Assembly: GCA_024642765.1 (NCBI GenBank)
Contig: JAHEAM010000277.1
Span: 1 to 5,588 of the forward strand
Source of the DNA: Planctomycetaceae bacterium
Lineage (GTDB): Bacteria > Planctomycetota > Planctomycetia > Pirellulales > Pirellulaceae
DNA length: 5,588 nucleotides
Reading direction: 5' to 3'
Shown here: positions 5,244-5,588 of the stretch, one piece after another
Layout of the letters: each line of letters starts with the position of its first letter
Position numbering within the stretch: position 1 is the first letter of the stretch
Translations under genes and position numbers: made by a program
The notes under the pieces: generated by a model
Databases searched by the model: none
The model's input: only the letters and a program-made list of their open reading frames with translations
Told to the model about the DNA's origin: nothing

Positions 5244-5588
5244 ATGACACGAATATTGCTTTGTTTACTCTGTATGTGCATTTTCGGGCGGCCTGTACTC
5301 GGTCAGCCCGTTTGGAAATCTGGAAATCAATTGGAACGAGTTGTTTTGGACTCGCCGTTCCGCGTGAGTTGGCATGGTGCTGGCGTGCGGCAGCAACTGA
5401 CGATGCTGGCCAAAAATTCCGGAATAGGTTTGTGGCTTGACCGGCGGGTTGATCCTGACCGAGAGGTGGTTCTGGATGTAGCGAATGAAACGTTTGAACA
5501 AATCGCCTACCAGACAGTTTTTGACCAAGGCATGGGCGTTGTTTTGCTCGATCGATTGATCTTTGTCGGGCCACCAGAAATTGCTGTT
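5244..5588 (+). CDS. Exported protein with secretin/TonB short N-terminal-like region (3' end beyond window)
   Basis: The first 115 codons of a gene that runs off the right edge without a stop. Residues 1-20 are a signal peptide (TR, then ILLCLLCMCIF), with cleavage likely after VLG, before Gln21. There is no proper lipobox. Residues 30-110 have the alpha/beta pattern of short N-terminal (STN-like) domains of secretins and TonB receptors: RVSWHGAGVRQQLTMLAKNS (40-59), GLWLDRRVDPDREVVLDV (62-79), then a helix with FEQIAYQTV and strands ending VVLLDRLIFVGPP. The visible part could be the periplasmic head of a secretin-like or planctomycete-specific protein; the missing C-terminus decides. An in-frame ATG at 5175 would add 23 residues before the signal peptide. 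ATG 5244 is preferred because it places the signal peptide at the N-terminus, though its SD (AGGA, 17 bases away) is poor. It diverges from the TPR gene. Confidence 0.8.
   Translation, partial: MTRILLCLLCMCIFGRPVLGQPVWKSGNQLERVVLDSPFRVSWHGAGVRQQLTMLAKNSGIGLWLDRRVDPDREVVLDVANETFEQIAYQTVFDQGMGVVLLDRLIFVGPPEIAV

Noticed and set aside
5242..5574. 110-codon minus-strand frame opposite the exported gene
   Set aside because: The plus-strand frame has a signal peptide and STN-like pattern; this one is a shadow with no such features.

Overview
The window looks like chromosomal DNA from a planctomycete, most likely a Pirellulaceae/Rhodopirellula-type organism. This is judged from protein style, not from a search. 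Two long secreted proteins have low-complexity linkers and Cys- or Trp/Tyr-rich blocks of the kind common in that phylum. There is also a bacterial deoxyhypusine-synthase-like enzyme and a short TPR protein of a type I associate with planctomycetes. No tRNA, rRNA, CRISPR array, insertion sequence or phage gene was seen.

Layout. Four genes lie on the minus strand, transcribed right to left: a HEAT-like/TPR protein (5014 to 4355), a deoxyhypusine-synthase-like enzyme (4140 to 3115), a secreted PDZ protein (2993 to 1896) and a secreted outer-membrane-type protein (1380 to 25). A fifth gene starts at 5244 on the plus strand, diverges from the TPR gene and runs off the right edge. It encodes an exported protein with a secretin/TonB short N-terminal-like region.

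The minus-strand genes do not look like one operon. Gaps of 214, 121 and 515 bases separate them, and hairpins with T-tracts follow the synthase and PDZ genes. Three of the four have a clear GGAG or AGGGA ribosome binding site 7 bases before the ATG. The synthase does not; its start rests on homology and lies 119 codons inside its open frame.

The non-coding DNA carries several structured elements. There is a strong dyad just upstream of the PDZ ribosome binding site, and a perfect 8-bp inverted repeat after the TPR gene. TAAAAGTCA-type repeats lie before the outer-membrane gene, and 12-bp direct repeats lie before the exported plus-strand gene. Two same-strand terminators enclose a roughly 215-base segment with no accepted gene, which may encode a small RNA or a 33-residue peptide.

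The most interesting biology is the synthase. It keeps the catalytic lysine of deoxyhypusine synthase, but hand alignment suggests three substrate-site residues differ from the human enzyme. Together with the absence of eIF5A in bacteria, this points to another polyamine-transfer reaction, possibly homospermidine formation. The two neighbouring Cys-rich secreted proteins may be cross-linked envelope components. I see no direct functional link between the synthase and its neighbours.
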